A DNA stretch of 62,652 nt from Planctomycetota bacterium (GTDB taxonomy: Bacteria > Planctomycetota > Phycisphaerae > UBA1845): contig JAJRWX010000040.1 in assembly GCA_024276605.1 (NCBI GenBank), forward strand, positions 1 to 62,652, read 5' to 3'. The notes below the pieces were generated by a model. That model was not told where the DNA came from. It made no database searches and worked only from the letters and a program-made list of their open reading frames with translations. The first letter of the stretch is position 1; the number at the start of each line of letters is the position of its first letter. Of this stretch, positions 1 to 8,184 are shown in pieces. The position numbers were made by a program, and so were the translations under genes.

Positions 1-439
1 CACATCGTCACACACTGGCCCCAGTGGCGTGGTGCTACCATTGACACAGATGATTTTCTGGGCGCAAGCAAACGGCGAAGTAACGCACGCACATCAAAAT
101 CGCGGCGGGTGGAACCCGCCCTACCTCGCTTGTTTATCAGAGCACCTGGCGCTAGCCTGGTGACACGGATAGATCATGGCGCAGGTAGTTATCACTCCGC
201 TTGTCCGCAGGCTTGCGCCGTGCGGCTCTGATGAATACAAACTTGGCGGCATCCTGCGTGCTCACAACCCTCGGCTCGATGGGATGTACCTTCATCCCCT
301 ATACCATAGTAAACACCGGAATGACGATAACGACGGAAAGAAAATGTGAAAAATTTGATATTTTTGGCATAGAGTCGCCGTGGTAACCGGTGCCCTGCCT
401 TCTGTCGCCCATAGCCCTCAGACACCAACCTGGGGGTTT
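1..439. other. Non-coding left edge with repeats
   Basis: No convincing gene is visible. The stretch holds a small perfect hairpin at 104-120 (GGCGGGT / ACCCGCC) and a complete copy of the R1 repeat at 137-231. The rest up to the stop of the (-) gene at 440 has only short open frames without recognisable similarity. A gene end entering from the left cannot be excluded. Confidence 0.5.
137..231 (+). repeat. R1 palindromic repeat, copy 1 (95 bp)
   Basis: The element begins TCAGAGC and ends with its reverse complement GCTCTGA. The left half contains CACC...GGTG around a GGCGCTAGCC core. The right half contains CCGCA...TGCGG around a GGCTTGCGCC core. The same layout recurs at 17657, 42706 (half), 51144, 51526 and 55592. 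Confidence 0.85.
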
Positions 440-826
440 CTACGGGGCATCTGGCGATCGAACAGGCCTGGATTCAAGCACCCAATCTTCACCATTAACA
501 AGCGTGAGTGTAAACCAACCCGTAAGTCTTTGGCCTTCCAGCTCCACCGACACCTGTCGGTCTGTGAATTCTTTGAGGTGCATGACGCCGGAATCAACAC
601 GCTGAACGTAGCCTCGGTCGTTACTAATCGGACCTTCGTAGTCAAGATAAGCCTTACGGTGGTTTCCAATACGCTTGGCTTTCATGGGTAGACAGGATGC
701 ATCTACAGGCTCGGTGAATAGCTGCCAGGTCAGCAAAACGCCGCCGTGCTCAAGCATCAAATCCCAATGCTCGCTTCCGCCGACGCGGTGATGTAGAATG
801 ACGAATCGATTGGGCATGATGTCCAT
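440..826 (-). CDS. LigD 3'-phosphoesterase-like domain protein
   Basis: A 128-residue protein that is essentially one LigD_N/phosphoesterase (PE) domain, the module that trims 3' ends in NHEJ ligase LigD. Visible family signatures are the EHWDLMLE block at residues 19-26 (His20 and Asp22 match the catalytic H-x-D of PE domains), the NHRKAYLDYEG block with His56, and the C-terminal LxGxxLxGWFTL strand. The Arg of the usual HYDFRLE motif is replaced by Met24, so catalytic competence is uncertain. No ligase, polymerase or Ku gene lies nearby. It is divergent from the TPR lipoprotein gene. An alternative start is Met4. Family assignment is fairly sure; the role in DNA end processing is inferred. 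Confidence 0.75.
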   Translation of the reverse strand: MDIMPNRFVILHHRVGGSEHWDLMLEHGGVLLTWQLFTEPVDASCLPMKAKRIGNHRKAYLDYEGPISNDRGYVQRVDSGVMHLKEFTDRQVSVELEGQRLTGWFTLTLVNGEDWVLESRPVRSPDAP

Positions 827-936
827 AGCTCAAAGGCTACTCGGTTGAGGGCGCCCGTCAAAGCGCCTTCGGGGCCGTGTGTGTTGTTATTCAGAGAATT
901 GACGCCATGACGTCGATGGTTCATAAGGGGCAGGCA

Positions 937-1677
937 ATGAGGAATTGTTTTACTATCAGTCATGTGATTCGCCGCTGGTCCAGGATGGCTCGCAGCGCTG
1001 CACCCTGGTCGGTGCTGTGTGTGTTGGTGTTTACAGGTTGTGGTCCAACCTACCGTAATCTGCGACACGAAGGTCAACGGTTTATGATAGCCGGCAACTG
1101 CGGCGAAGCGCGAATGCTATTTGAACAAGCGGATAAACGTCGACCAAACCGAATTCAAAACCTGCACGATTTAGCTGTCTGTAGTCAAATCCTGGCTAAA
1201 GACAAATTTATGAAGAACCAAAGGGCAGCCGCGCTTCGTGAAATAGATTATGCGATTGAATTCTATCGAAGGGCGATTCGGGCTTATCCCGGTCATCAAC
1301 CCTCGCTCGAAGGATTAAATACGGCTTTGGAACTCAAAGGCCAATTTGACCAGGCGCTGGATCATGCTGAATGGGCGGCGCGTTTTGTCGGCCCATCTGC
1401 GAAGCAGTATATATTTTTAGCCAAGGAGTTAGAGGAGCGTGGCCAGAGTGATGAAGCGATGCTGCGGTATAAACAAGCCGTCGCGATTGATGGGAACTCC
1501 GCTCAAGCCCATAGTGCTTTTGCCAAGTTTTTAATTAAGCATGGACGAGACCAGGCAGCGATTCACCATTTACAGCGTGCATTCCAAATCGATCCTCGTG
1601 ATGAATGGGTGCGTAGTGAATTGATTGCACGCAGTGCGCTGCCTTCGTTGGTTCCCGCTAAAAGCGGCGGGTCATAA
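937..1677 (+). CDS. TPR-repeat lipoprotein
   Basis: The predicted product is about 246 residues. The start at 937 is chosen because AAGGGG at 925-930 is well placed; the frame is open back to GTG 877 with another ATG at 907. The N-terminus has basic residues, a hydrophobic stretch and a lipobox VFTGC (Cys35), so the protein should be lipid-anchored. The mature part has tandem helical TPR units with alternating Ala/Gly/Tyr positions, for example around FDQALDHAEWAARF and DEAMLRYKQAVAIDGNSAQA. TPRs mediate protein-protein contacts; no partner can be named. It ends 9 bases before asnB and is probably cotranscribed with it. Confidence 0.8.
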   Translation: MRNCFTISHVIRRWSRMARSAAPWSVLCVLVFTGCGPTYRNLRHEGQRFMIAGNCGEARMLFEQADKRRPNRIQNLHDLAVCSQILAKDKFMKNQRAAALREIDYAIEFYRRAIRAYPGHQPSLEGLNTALELKGQFDQALDHAEWAARFVGPSAKQYIFLAKELEERGQSDEAMLRYKQAVAIDGNSAQAHSAFAKFLIKHGRDQAAIHHLQRAFQIDPRDEWVRSELIARSALPSLVPAKSGGS

Positions 1678-1686
1678 GTTTTTCCG

Positions 1687-3606
1687 ATGTGCGGTATATG
1701 CGGCATCGTACATTTCGATCACAAACCCGTTACTGCGGATCCATTGCGACGATCATGCGCGCGTATGCATCATCGTGGGCCTGATCAATCCAATCAGTGG
1801 GTGGATGGTTCGGTTGGGTTTGGGGCTGTGCGACTGGTGGTTCTGGACCCCTCGCATGATGCCGGTCAGCCCATGCATGATTCGTCCAATCGATTTCACG
1901 TCGTATTTAATGGGGAAATATACAATTTTGAGTCTATTCGACGAGAATTAGAGGCGTTAGGACATGCGTTTCGCACCTGCGGTGATACAGAAGTCGTACT
2001 AACAGCCTGTATGCAATGGGGTGTCGAATCCCTGGCACGATTCAACGGTATGTGGTCGCTCGCCTTCTACGATTCACACGAAGAAAGCGGTTTTTTATCG
2101 CGCGATCGGTTTGGTATTAAACCACTGTTCTATGGTCTCCACGATGATGAATTACGATTCGCAAGTGAACTGGATGCCTATACCACGTTAGGCCCGTTCA
2201 ATGATAGTATTGACCCCGCTGCCACCAGGCAGCTATTGCGTTATGGTTATATCGCGCATCCACGTACCATTTATGAACAGGTACGGCGCCTGGCGCCGGC
2301 ACATGTACTCGAATTCGAGCAGGGCGGCGTCAAGCGGGTTCGACGATACTTCGATCCTTATCATGCGGTCGGGCATACACCATCGTCTTATGGTGACGCG
2401 CAAACTAGACTGCGTCGTGCATTGGCTGATGCCGTTACCGTTCGCCGTGTGTCGGATGTTCCTGTCGGTGCGTTTCTTTCAGGTGGTACGGATTCGACGA
2501 TCATGGCCTATCATTTGCAGCGATGCGTGGGGAAGCCCATCGATACGTTTTCGGTAGGATTTCCATCATACGGTGGATACGATGAGTCACATTATGCAAG
2601 GTCCGTCGCGGCTATTTTGGGGACGCGGCATCATGAGTTGATGCTCAGTGAATCCGATGTAGTCGAGGCTATTCCCAGGATGCTAGATCACCTGTCCGAA
2701 CCTTTCGGTGATAGCTCGATTATTCCAACGAGTTTATTATCTGCCTTTGCACGTCAACATGTTACGGTCGCACTTAGTGGCGATGGCGCGGACGAGTTAT
2801 TTGCCGGGTATTGGCGATATGCTGCCCATGATTCCTGGCGTGCTTATCAGCGTATCCCGACTTGGGTGCGTAGACGGTTGATTGAGCCTACACTGGCTCG
2901 CTTAGCCTCTTCCAAAAGTAGTGCGATCGGCAATCGTGTTCGCCAGTTTCGTAAATTACTGCGATCTCGCTCGCTTGATCCGCTAGCCAGGCATTTAGCT
3001 TGGTCACGCATCGTGTCCGAGCAGACCTGTCAGGTGTTTCGTAAGGGAGACGATGTAGACGGATTGGATGACACCACCGTTGACCTAGCCGATGCCATGA
3101 CGGCGGATTATGGGTCTGACGATCCGCTGAACCGTATTCTTGCCTTTGATTTACAACATGGGTTACCGGCTGACATGCTTCATAAGGTGGATGTGGCTAG
3201 CATGATGCACTCACTGGAGGTCCGCGTCCCCTTTCTCGATCCCAGTGTGGTCAATTTGGCTTGGCGTATGCCTGGATGTTGGAAAATGGATCGTGGGCGG
3301 CGAAAGCGAGTGCTGGTGGACGCCTATCGCGGCTTGGTGCCCGATGTCGCTCTGGATCGCCCGAAAAGGGGCTTTGAGGTTCCGATAGGCGAAATGCTAC
3401 GAGGGCCGATATACGGGCTTTTCCGAGATGTGGTGGATCGTCCAACCGTTGAAGCAGACAATTTACTTAGTTTTGATGGTGTTGAACGCCTTTTGGCCGA
3501 TCATTGTGCTCGAAGGTCGGAAAATGCGGATATTCTCTTTACCATCCTATCGTTATGTTGGTGGCGAAGGAATCGGTCGTCAAACCTACCAGGTTGGTTT
3601 GGGTAG
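1687..3606 (+). CDS. asnB: Asparagine synthase (glutamine-hydrolysing)
   Basis: The 639-residue product has the normal length for the family. It begins MCGICG, so Cys2 becomes the N-terminal nucleophile of the class II glutamine amidotransferase domain (about residues 1-210, with the FNGEIYN and RDRFGIKPL motifs). The C-terminal synthetase domain carries the ATP pyrophosphatase loop SGGTDST and the later [13 protein letters not shown] motif. It converts aspartate, glutamine and ATP to asparagine. Planctomycete genomes often use such paralogues in amidation of glycans or peptides, so a secondary-metabolic role is possible. No clear ribosome binding site precedes the ATG, consistent with coupling to the TPR gene 9 bases upstream. 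Confidence 0.93.
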   Translation: MCGICGIVHFDHKPVTADPLRRSCARMHHRGPDQSNQWVDGSVGFGAVRLVVLDPSHDAGQPMHDSSNRFHVVFNGEIYNFESIRRELEALGHAFRTCGDTEVVLTACMQWGVESLARFNGMWSLAFYDSHEESGFLSRDRFGIKPLFYGLHDDELRFASELDAYTTLGPFNDSIDPAATRQLLRYGYIAHPRTIYEQVRRLAPAHVLEFEQGGVKRVRRYFDPYHAVGHTPSSYGDAQTRLRRALADAVTVRRVSDVPVGAFLSGGTDSTIMAYHLQRCVGKPIDTFSVGFPSYGGYDESHYARSVAAILGTRHHELMLSESDVVEAIPRMLDHLSEPFGDSSIIPTSLLSAFARQHVTVALSGDGADELFAGYWRYAAHDSWRAYQRIPTWVRRRLIEPTLARLASSKSSAIGNRVRQFRKLLRSRSLDPLARHLAWSRIVSEQTCQVFRKGDDVDGLDDTTVDLADAMTADYGSDDPLNRILAFDLQHGLPADMLHKVDVASMMHSLEVRVPFLDPSVVNLAWRMPGCWKMDRGRRKRVLVDAYRGLVPDVALDRPKRGFEVPIGEMLRGPIYGLFRDVVDRPTVEADNLLSFDGVERLLADHCARRSENADILFTILSLCWWRRNRSSNLPGWFG

Positions 3607-3698
3607 AATCGGCTAACCTACTTGAAAAGTGTCGTAGGGTGCCTATACTGGGGTGCTCGAATGATATGTGGTATTTGCCCAGTATTGGTAGAGTAGAC

Positions 3699-3956
3699 AT
3701 GAAGAAAGATATACATCCGAAATACGACAAGTGCGTGGTTAAATGTGGTTGCGGGGCGACCTACGACACACGCAGCACCGTGAGTGAAATCAAAGTTGAG
3801 ATTTGCTCGAGTTGCCACCCGTTCTATACGGGTACACAGAAAATGGTTGACTCACTGGGCCGCGTGGATCGTTTCACGAAAAAGTTCGGTGGCGAATACT
3901 TCAAGAAGCCGGAAAAGAAGAAGGTTCAAAAAGGCAAACGATACACGCTCGGTTAG
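3699..3956 (+). CDS. rpmE: 50S ribosomal protein L31
   Basis: 85 residues starting [19 protein letters not shown]. It is the zinc-binding form of L31, with KCGCG and [11 protein letters not shown] supplying Cys ligands, followed by the typical [15 protein letters not shown] segment and a basic tail. The longer open frame upstream is not part of the protein, because homology begins at this ATG. prfA follows after a terminator; rpmE-prfA adjacency is a common bacterial arrangement. Confidence 0.97.
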   Translation: MKKDIHPKYDKCVVKCGCGATYDTRSTVSEIKVEICSSCHPFYTGTQKMVDSLGRVDRFTKKFGGEYFKKPEKKKVQKGKRYTLG

Positions 3957-3977
3957 CCAGAACGTGACGAAATTCAG

Positions 3978-4019
3978 ACACGCGCATTTGCACCAAGGTG
4001 GGGATGCGCGTGTTTTTTT
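3978..4019 (+). terminator. Rho-independent terminator of rpmE
   Basis: A perfect 10-bp stem (ACACGCGCAT at 3978-3987, ATGCGCGTGT at 4004-4013) has an inner CACC/GGTG helix in its loop and is followed at once by a T run. It should end most rpmE transcripts before prfA. Confidence 0.93.
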
Positions 4020-4098
4020 GTCGTTACCACATTGGAACAATCGTACCTTTTTGTTGTCACTATCTTTAGTTTGAAAACATTACTTGGAATTGAATGTC

Positions 4099-5193
4099 AT
4101 GAGTTCTGAAGTCGATGAGAGACTGCTCGCGCGGCTGGATGAACTGTCCTTGCGAACGGATGAACTGAACGAAAAACTTTGCGATCCCGCAGTGGCAGCC
4201 AATGCCATCAAAAGTGTAGCTATTACCAAAGAGTTGGGCCGGCTTCGAAGATTGGTCAATCCCTATCGACAACTTCGTAAAATGTACGACGAGTTGGCTG
4301 AGGCGCAGACCATCACGATGGACAAAACGCAAGACGATGATCTTCGTGACATGGCAGCTATGGAAGTGGATGAGTTAACACCGCGTTGTCATGAGTTACT
4401 TGATAAGCTCAAGAGTTTGATCGTTACCGATGAAGACGCGGCGATCAATTCGATCATCATGGAAATCCGGGCAGGTACCGGGGGTGATGAGGCGGCTCTT
4501 TTTGCCCGCGATTTATTTCAGATGTATCAGCGGTTTTGTGAAAAGAAAAAGTTCACTGTTGAAGTGTTGGACATCAGCGGGTCTGATGTGGGTGGTTTCA
4601 AAGAAATTGTGTTGAATGTGAAAGGCCCTGAAGTATACAGATGGTTGGGTTACGAAAGCGGCGGTCATCGCGTTCAGCGCGTGCCGGAAACCGAAACACA
4701 GGGGCGCGTTCACACATCTGCTGCGACTGTTGCGGTGTTACCTGAACCGGAAGAGATCAACATTACCATCGACTGGGATAAAGATGTTGAAGAGTTCGTG
4801 TCCCGTGCGGGTGGTCCTGGTGGGCAAAATGTCAACAAAGTTTCCTCGGCTATCAAGCTACAACACAAGGAGACGGGCATTACAGTCTCCATGCGTGACG
4901 ATAAAAGCCAGCACAAAAACCGTGCGAAGGCGCGTCGCATTATGAAAACACGTTTGTTTGATCATTTCCAAAAGATTGGAGATGACGAACGAGCGTCAGC
5001 CCGAAAATCAATGATTGGAAGTGGTGATCGCTCGCAGCGCATCCGCACATACAACTTTCCGCAAAATCGTATGACCGATCATCGCATCAGGCTTGATCTG
5101 TATTCGCTGGACAAGGTGATTCAGGGGGAGCTTGACCAACTCATCGAAGCATTGCAAACCCACGATAAAGAGCGGCGTCTACAAAACATTTGA
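4099..5193 (+). CDS. prfA: Peptide chain release factor 1
   Basis: 364 residues from ATG 4099, the expected RF1 length; the frame is open to a TTG at 4084 but homology does not need it. The catalytic GGQ loop is seen in RAGGPGGQNVNK, and the HTSAATVAVLPE stretch lies in the usual place. RF1 reads UAA and UAG and hydrolyses peptidyl-tRNA. The GGQ methyltransferase gene prmC, often next door, is absent; the next gene is convergent. A strong terminator separates prfA from rpmE, so prfA probably has its own promoter in 4020-4098. Confidence 0.96.
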   Translation: MSSEVDERLLARLDELSLRTDELNEKLCDPAVAANAIKSVAITKELGRLRRLVNPYRQLRKMYDELAEAQTITMDKTQDDDLRDMAAMEVDELTPRCHELLDKLKSLIVTDEDAAINSIIMEIRAGTGGDEAALFARDLFQMYQRFCEKKKFTVEVLDISGSDVGGFKEIVLNVKGPEVYRWLGYESGGHRVQRVPETETQGRVHTSAATVAVLPEPEEINITIDWDKDVEEFVSRAGGPGGQNVNKVSSAIKLQHKETGITVSMRDDKSQHKNRAKARRIMKTRLFDHFQKIGDDERASARKSMIGSGDRSQRIRTYNFPQNRMTDHRIRLDLYSLDKVIQGELDQLIEALQTHDKERRLQNI

Positions 5194-5247
5194 TGTCATA
5201 GGCATCTTGGTGTGCCATGCACCATCTCCGCCAGCGGGTGACCCGGA

Positions 5248-5712
5248 TCAGCTGGCGATACGCAAGACAGCTAGAATAGTAGCTGCGGCTGCACTGCCCC
5301 AGGCGCACCCGCGCAAATACCCCTGCCAGGTGAATGTGTTACGCTCAGGGTTGGGCTTCGTCATGCGCTGGGTTGTTTGATGTCTAGTTCGTGGTTGTGC
5401 TAGTCGTTGATCCTCATCTCTTACGATACGCATGACAGCCGGCGTATCATATTGCGAGGCTAATGAAAGCTGATCATAAGCAGATGAGGATTGTGGCGGC
5501 GTCGTGTTGGTTGAATCAGGCTCAACTGTAGGGAGAAAATCGCTCCGACTGCGTATGGGCACTTCAACAATCGGGTCAGGCGCATCCGCAACATCGAAGT
5601 GGAATTTATCGACTAACTGTTGTTGCTGCAGCACAGACTCACGCCGCTTTTTGTAAACCTTGCGTTCCTTACCTGAAAGCCCTTTGCTTTTTCTATTGCG
5701 ACGACGAGACAT
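5248..5712 (-). CDS. Small basic protein with C-terminal membrane segment
   Basis: 154 residues, not recognised. The start is set at 5712 because GGAGG lies 7 bases upstream; the frame is open to an ATG at 5730. The N-terminus is strongly basic (MSRRRNRKSKGLSGKERK, then KKRRES) and Gln-rich. The middle is acidic and low in complexity. The C-terminus has one hydrophobic segment (GSAAAATILAVLRIAS) that could anchor it in the membrane with the basic part in the cytoplasm. It is convergent with prfA. Confidence 0.55.
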   Translation of the reverse strand: MSRRRNRKSKGLSGKERKVYKKRRESVLQQQQLVDKFHFDVADAPDPIVEVPIRSRSDFLPTVEPDSTNTTPPQSSSAYDQLSLASQYDTPAVMRIVRDEDQRLAQPRTRHQTTQRMTKPNPERNTFTWQGYLRGCAWGSAAAATILAVLRIAS

Positions 5713-5726
5713 GACGAAGCCTCCAT

Positions 5727-5894
5727 TCATTGACGCACAACCCGGAGTGCGTAGTCCGTGACGAGTGCGAGTTCTACTTTACCTGTAATGTCCGAGATCA
5801 GGTTATTTCCAGTATCCATTAGTAAATCGCGGCTACACTTGGATGGCGAGCACCCAAAATACCGAAACTCTTCGCTGGTATCGACGATCAGCAC
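5727..5894 (-). CDS. Possible 55-residue ORF
   Basis: A GTG-started frame whose stop lies just upstream of the ribosome binding site of the preceding entry. The N-terminus (VLIVDTSEEFR) resembles the first strand of response-regulator receivers, but the rest does not. The same frame extends upstream through one TGA (5904-5906) to an ATG at 5939. It may be a remnant of a decayed receiver gene or chance. Confidence 0.25.
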   Translation of the reverse strand: MLIVDTSEEFRYFGCSPSKCSRDLLMDTGNNLISDITGKVELALVTDYALRVVRQ

Positions 5895-6001
5895 GTTAGG
5901 GGATCAGAAAAAATCACAGGATGCCGGACCAGTGGACATGGGAGGGTGAATAAGTAGCAGGTGATGGCGGTTATGTGGCTATCGATAAGTTGGGGTGGGT
6001 A

Positions 6002-7087
6002 TTATACCGTTTCTTTGGCGTGACCCTGTTTAGTGGGTTGTACGGTACGTTTGCTCATGGTGCGAGGTCCGCTGCACGTGAGGTAATCTTCAACAGCGGC
6101 AGGGATCCCTTCTTCGTAGCTTATGGTGGAACTCCATCCAAGATGGTTCTTGATTTTTTCGCATTCAAAGAAGCACTGTCTACCCATCAACCATACCGCG
6201 TAGCGGGTGACAAGTGGTGCTCTCTTGGCGTTGGTCATGTGTCCGATACATTCAAGGAAGAACGCGAAAGATTTAGCAACCCCATAAGGTACACTGGCGG
6301 TGATTTCCGGTTCACCTAAATGAGATGCGATGTAGTTGAAGTATTCACGTTGCGTGATGTAGCCGTCGTGGCATACGTTGTACGCCTCACCAATGGCTTT
6401 ATCGTTTTGGGCTGCCAAGATAGCCGCCTCTGCCACGTTCGCGGCATGTACTAAATTCAGCCGATTGTCGCCTCCGCCAATAAGCTTTAATTTGTGCTTC
6501 AAGGCGGACTCGCAAAGACGGGCCATCGATGCCCGGTCGCGTGGACCGTAAAGCCAGCTTGGGCGAATGACTGTGACGGGTAATTTGACGGCTTTATGCA
6601 TTTGCCACACCAAATGCTCCGCCGCTACCTTTGCCCTGCTGTAATAGCTCCAGCGCGATAGGTTCACACCGAGTTGTGCCTGCTCATCGAGTACTAGCCC
6701 CCGTCCATTTACGTGGCCATAGGCACTGATTGAGCTGATGTGAATAAAGCGTCGCACCCCAGCGCTGGCTGCCGCTTCAAGAAGGTGTTGCGTGCCATCG
6801 ATGGATATGATGACGAATTCGGACCAAGGCCCCCAATCACCAACCCGTGCCGCGGCATGATAAACGGTGTCGATGCCCTGGCAGGCGTGACGCAACGATG
6901 AGGAGTCGGTGATGTCACCTTCGATGATTTTAGCACCGACCGACGTTAAGAAAGAGGTGTCACTGTTAGGCCGGCAGAGCACGCGTACCGGCAACCCTTT
7001 GCGTCGTAATTGCTCGACGATATGACTACCGAGCAAGCCCGTCCCGCCCGTGACTAAATGTGGTTTTCTCATGTTATTTACGGCCAT
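6002..7087 (-). CDS. NAD(P)-dependent epimerase/dehydratase (extended SDR)
   Basis: 361 residues. The N-terminal Rossmann motif TGGTGLLGSHIVEQL binds NAD(P). The catalytic pair is seen in YYSRAKVAAE (Tyr-x3-Lys), preceded by a HISSISAYG serine strand. The GPRDR and GGDNRLNLVHAANVAEA segments fit the 3-beta-hydroxysteroid dehydrogenase / dihydroflavonol-4-reductase-like branch. The substrate is unknown; sugar nucleotides or isoprenoid/sterol-like compounds are possible. An internal start at Met6 (7072) is equally plausible, as neither has a clear ribosome binding site. The gene stands alone. Confidence 0.85.
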   Translation of the reverse strand: MAVNNMRKPHLVTGGTGLLGSHIVEQLRRKGLPVRVLCRPNSDTSFLTSVGAKIIEGDITDSSSLRHACQGIDTVYHAAARVGDWGPWSEFVIISIDGTQHLLEAAASAGVRRFIHISSISAYGHVNGRGLVLDEQAQLGVNLSRWSYYSRAKVAAEHLVWQMHKAVKLPVTVIRPSWLYGPRDRASMARLCESALKHKLKLIGGGDNRLNLVHAANVAEAAILAAQNDKAIGEAYNVCHDGYITQREYFNYIASHLGEPEITASVPYGVAKSFAFFLECIGHMTNAKRAPLVTRYAVWLMGRQCFFECEKIKNHLGWSSTISYEEGIPAAVEDYLTCSGPRTMSKRTVQPTKQGHAKETV

Positions 7088-7179
7088 CCACAGACTCTAC
7101 GATTATATCGATACTATGCAATGGTCAAGTTATCGTGGTTTGTAATTGTATAGTGCTTCGTATTGGATGAAGATTATTA

Positions 7180-7208
7180 TTGAGAAAAAGGCTTCCATGT
7201 GCTATAAT
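7180..7208 (+). promoter_or_regulatory. Predicted sigma-70-type promoter
   Basis: TTGAGA at 7180-7185 and a perfect TATAAT at 7203-7208 are separated by 17 bp. It points at the HNH endonuclease gene and would give a leader of roughly 120 bases to the annotated start. Confidence 0.65.
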
Positions 7209-7341
7209 TAGCGGAGAATCCTTATGTGCTGCGTATATGATCAATTCATTTAGGCGGGTACGATAGGGGGATAATCGAGGAGGTAACGTCTTCGCAATAG
7301 CGCACGCACACCTTGGTCAATCGAGCCTTGATAGCAATGTA

Positions 7342-7953
7342 TTGCTGCTCAATGCGCATTACATGGCACTGCGGGTAATCAGCGCCCGTCGAGCGTTCGC
7401 TCTATTATTCAAGCAGGATAAGCAGTGTAGGCCTGTGGCTGAAGTCGTCCATGTTGAGAATGGTCAATACATTTCTTATGATTTTAAGGACTGGGCGGAG
7501 GTTAGCGCGCTGCGTCGGCAGTTGGATGAGCAAGGGCATGAATGGGTAAAGACGGTGCGACTCGACCTGGTCATACCCCGTATCGTTCGGGTTTTGACAT
7601 TTTCAAGGTTGCCCAAACGAGATGTGAAATTCAATCGTCGCAATATATTCGCCCGCGATGGTAACACCTGCCAGTATTGTGGGAAAAAGTTCCCAACGCA
7701 GGAGTTGAGTTTTGATCACGTGATACCTCGCTCACACGGTGGAAAGAGCACGTGGAGCAATATCGTCTGCGCATGTATTCGCTGTAACGTCCGGAAAGGT
7801 GGTCGAACACCTCAGCAAGCGCACCTTCGCTTAATCCGTAAACCTATCAAACCACGGCGTAACCCTATATTGTCCATCAAGCTGGCCGACGAGCGGTACG
7901 CTTCTTGGAAACAGTTTCTCGATATTGCCTACTGGGACGTTGAGTTAAAGTAA
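7342..7953 (+). CDS. HNH endonuclease domain protein
   Basis: About 203 residues. The C-terminal half has an HNH nuclease core: RDGNTCQYCGKKF (first CxxC), SFDHVIPRSHGG (catalytic His pair region), NIVCACIRCNVRKGG (second CxxC) and then PRRNP. The N-terminal half (VISARRAFALLFK) is typical of the stand-alone HNH proteins common in planctomycetes. The annotated TTG start lacks a ribosome binding site and trims the expected N-terminus. The frame is open back to 7267 without ATG, GTG or TTG, although GAGGAGGT at 7277-7284 is a strong Shine-Dalgarno sequence. An ATA at 7297 could be the true start. The target is unknown. Confidence 0.85.
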   Translation: MLLNAHYMALRVISARRAFALLFKQDKQCRPVAEVVHVENGQYISYDFKDWAEVSALRRQLDEQGHEWVKTVRLDLVIPRIVRVLTFSRLPKRDVKFNRRNIFARDGNTCQYCGKKFPTQELSFDHVIPRSHGGKSTWSNIVCACIRCNVRKGGRTPQQAHLRLIRKPIKPRRNPILSIKLADERYASWKQFLDIAYWDVELK

Positions 7954-8184
7954 GTCCTTTACATCTGTCTCGTTTTCTCAGGTGCGTTTCGACTGTTGAA
8001 CACGTCCGATTTTCGCGCCTCATTATCGATTCATTTCTTTGGTCCGATCAACCGCAGATACACCCCAGCTCAAATCGTTCATAACGTAGGATTAACTTGA
8101 GGACGCAATGGTATATGAGGCGCTTAGGTTAACGACGTGAATATCTCTTGGTGGATGTTCGTAGGTTGTACACATACGTAGTGG

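Noticed and set aside
1-80. A (-) strand Cys-containing frame reading off the left edge (CAQKIICVNGSTTPLGPVCD)
   Set aside because: It looks like the Cys-rich planctomycete surface style, but no start codon follows the nearest upstream stop and the visible part is too short to support.
3504-3698. N-terminal extension of L31
   Set aside because: The frame is open upstream of ATG 3699, but it overlaps the end of asnB and has no L31 similarity.
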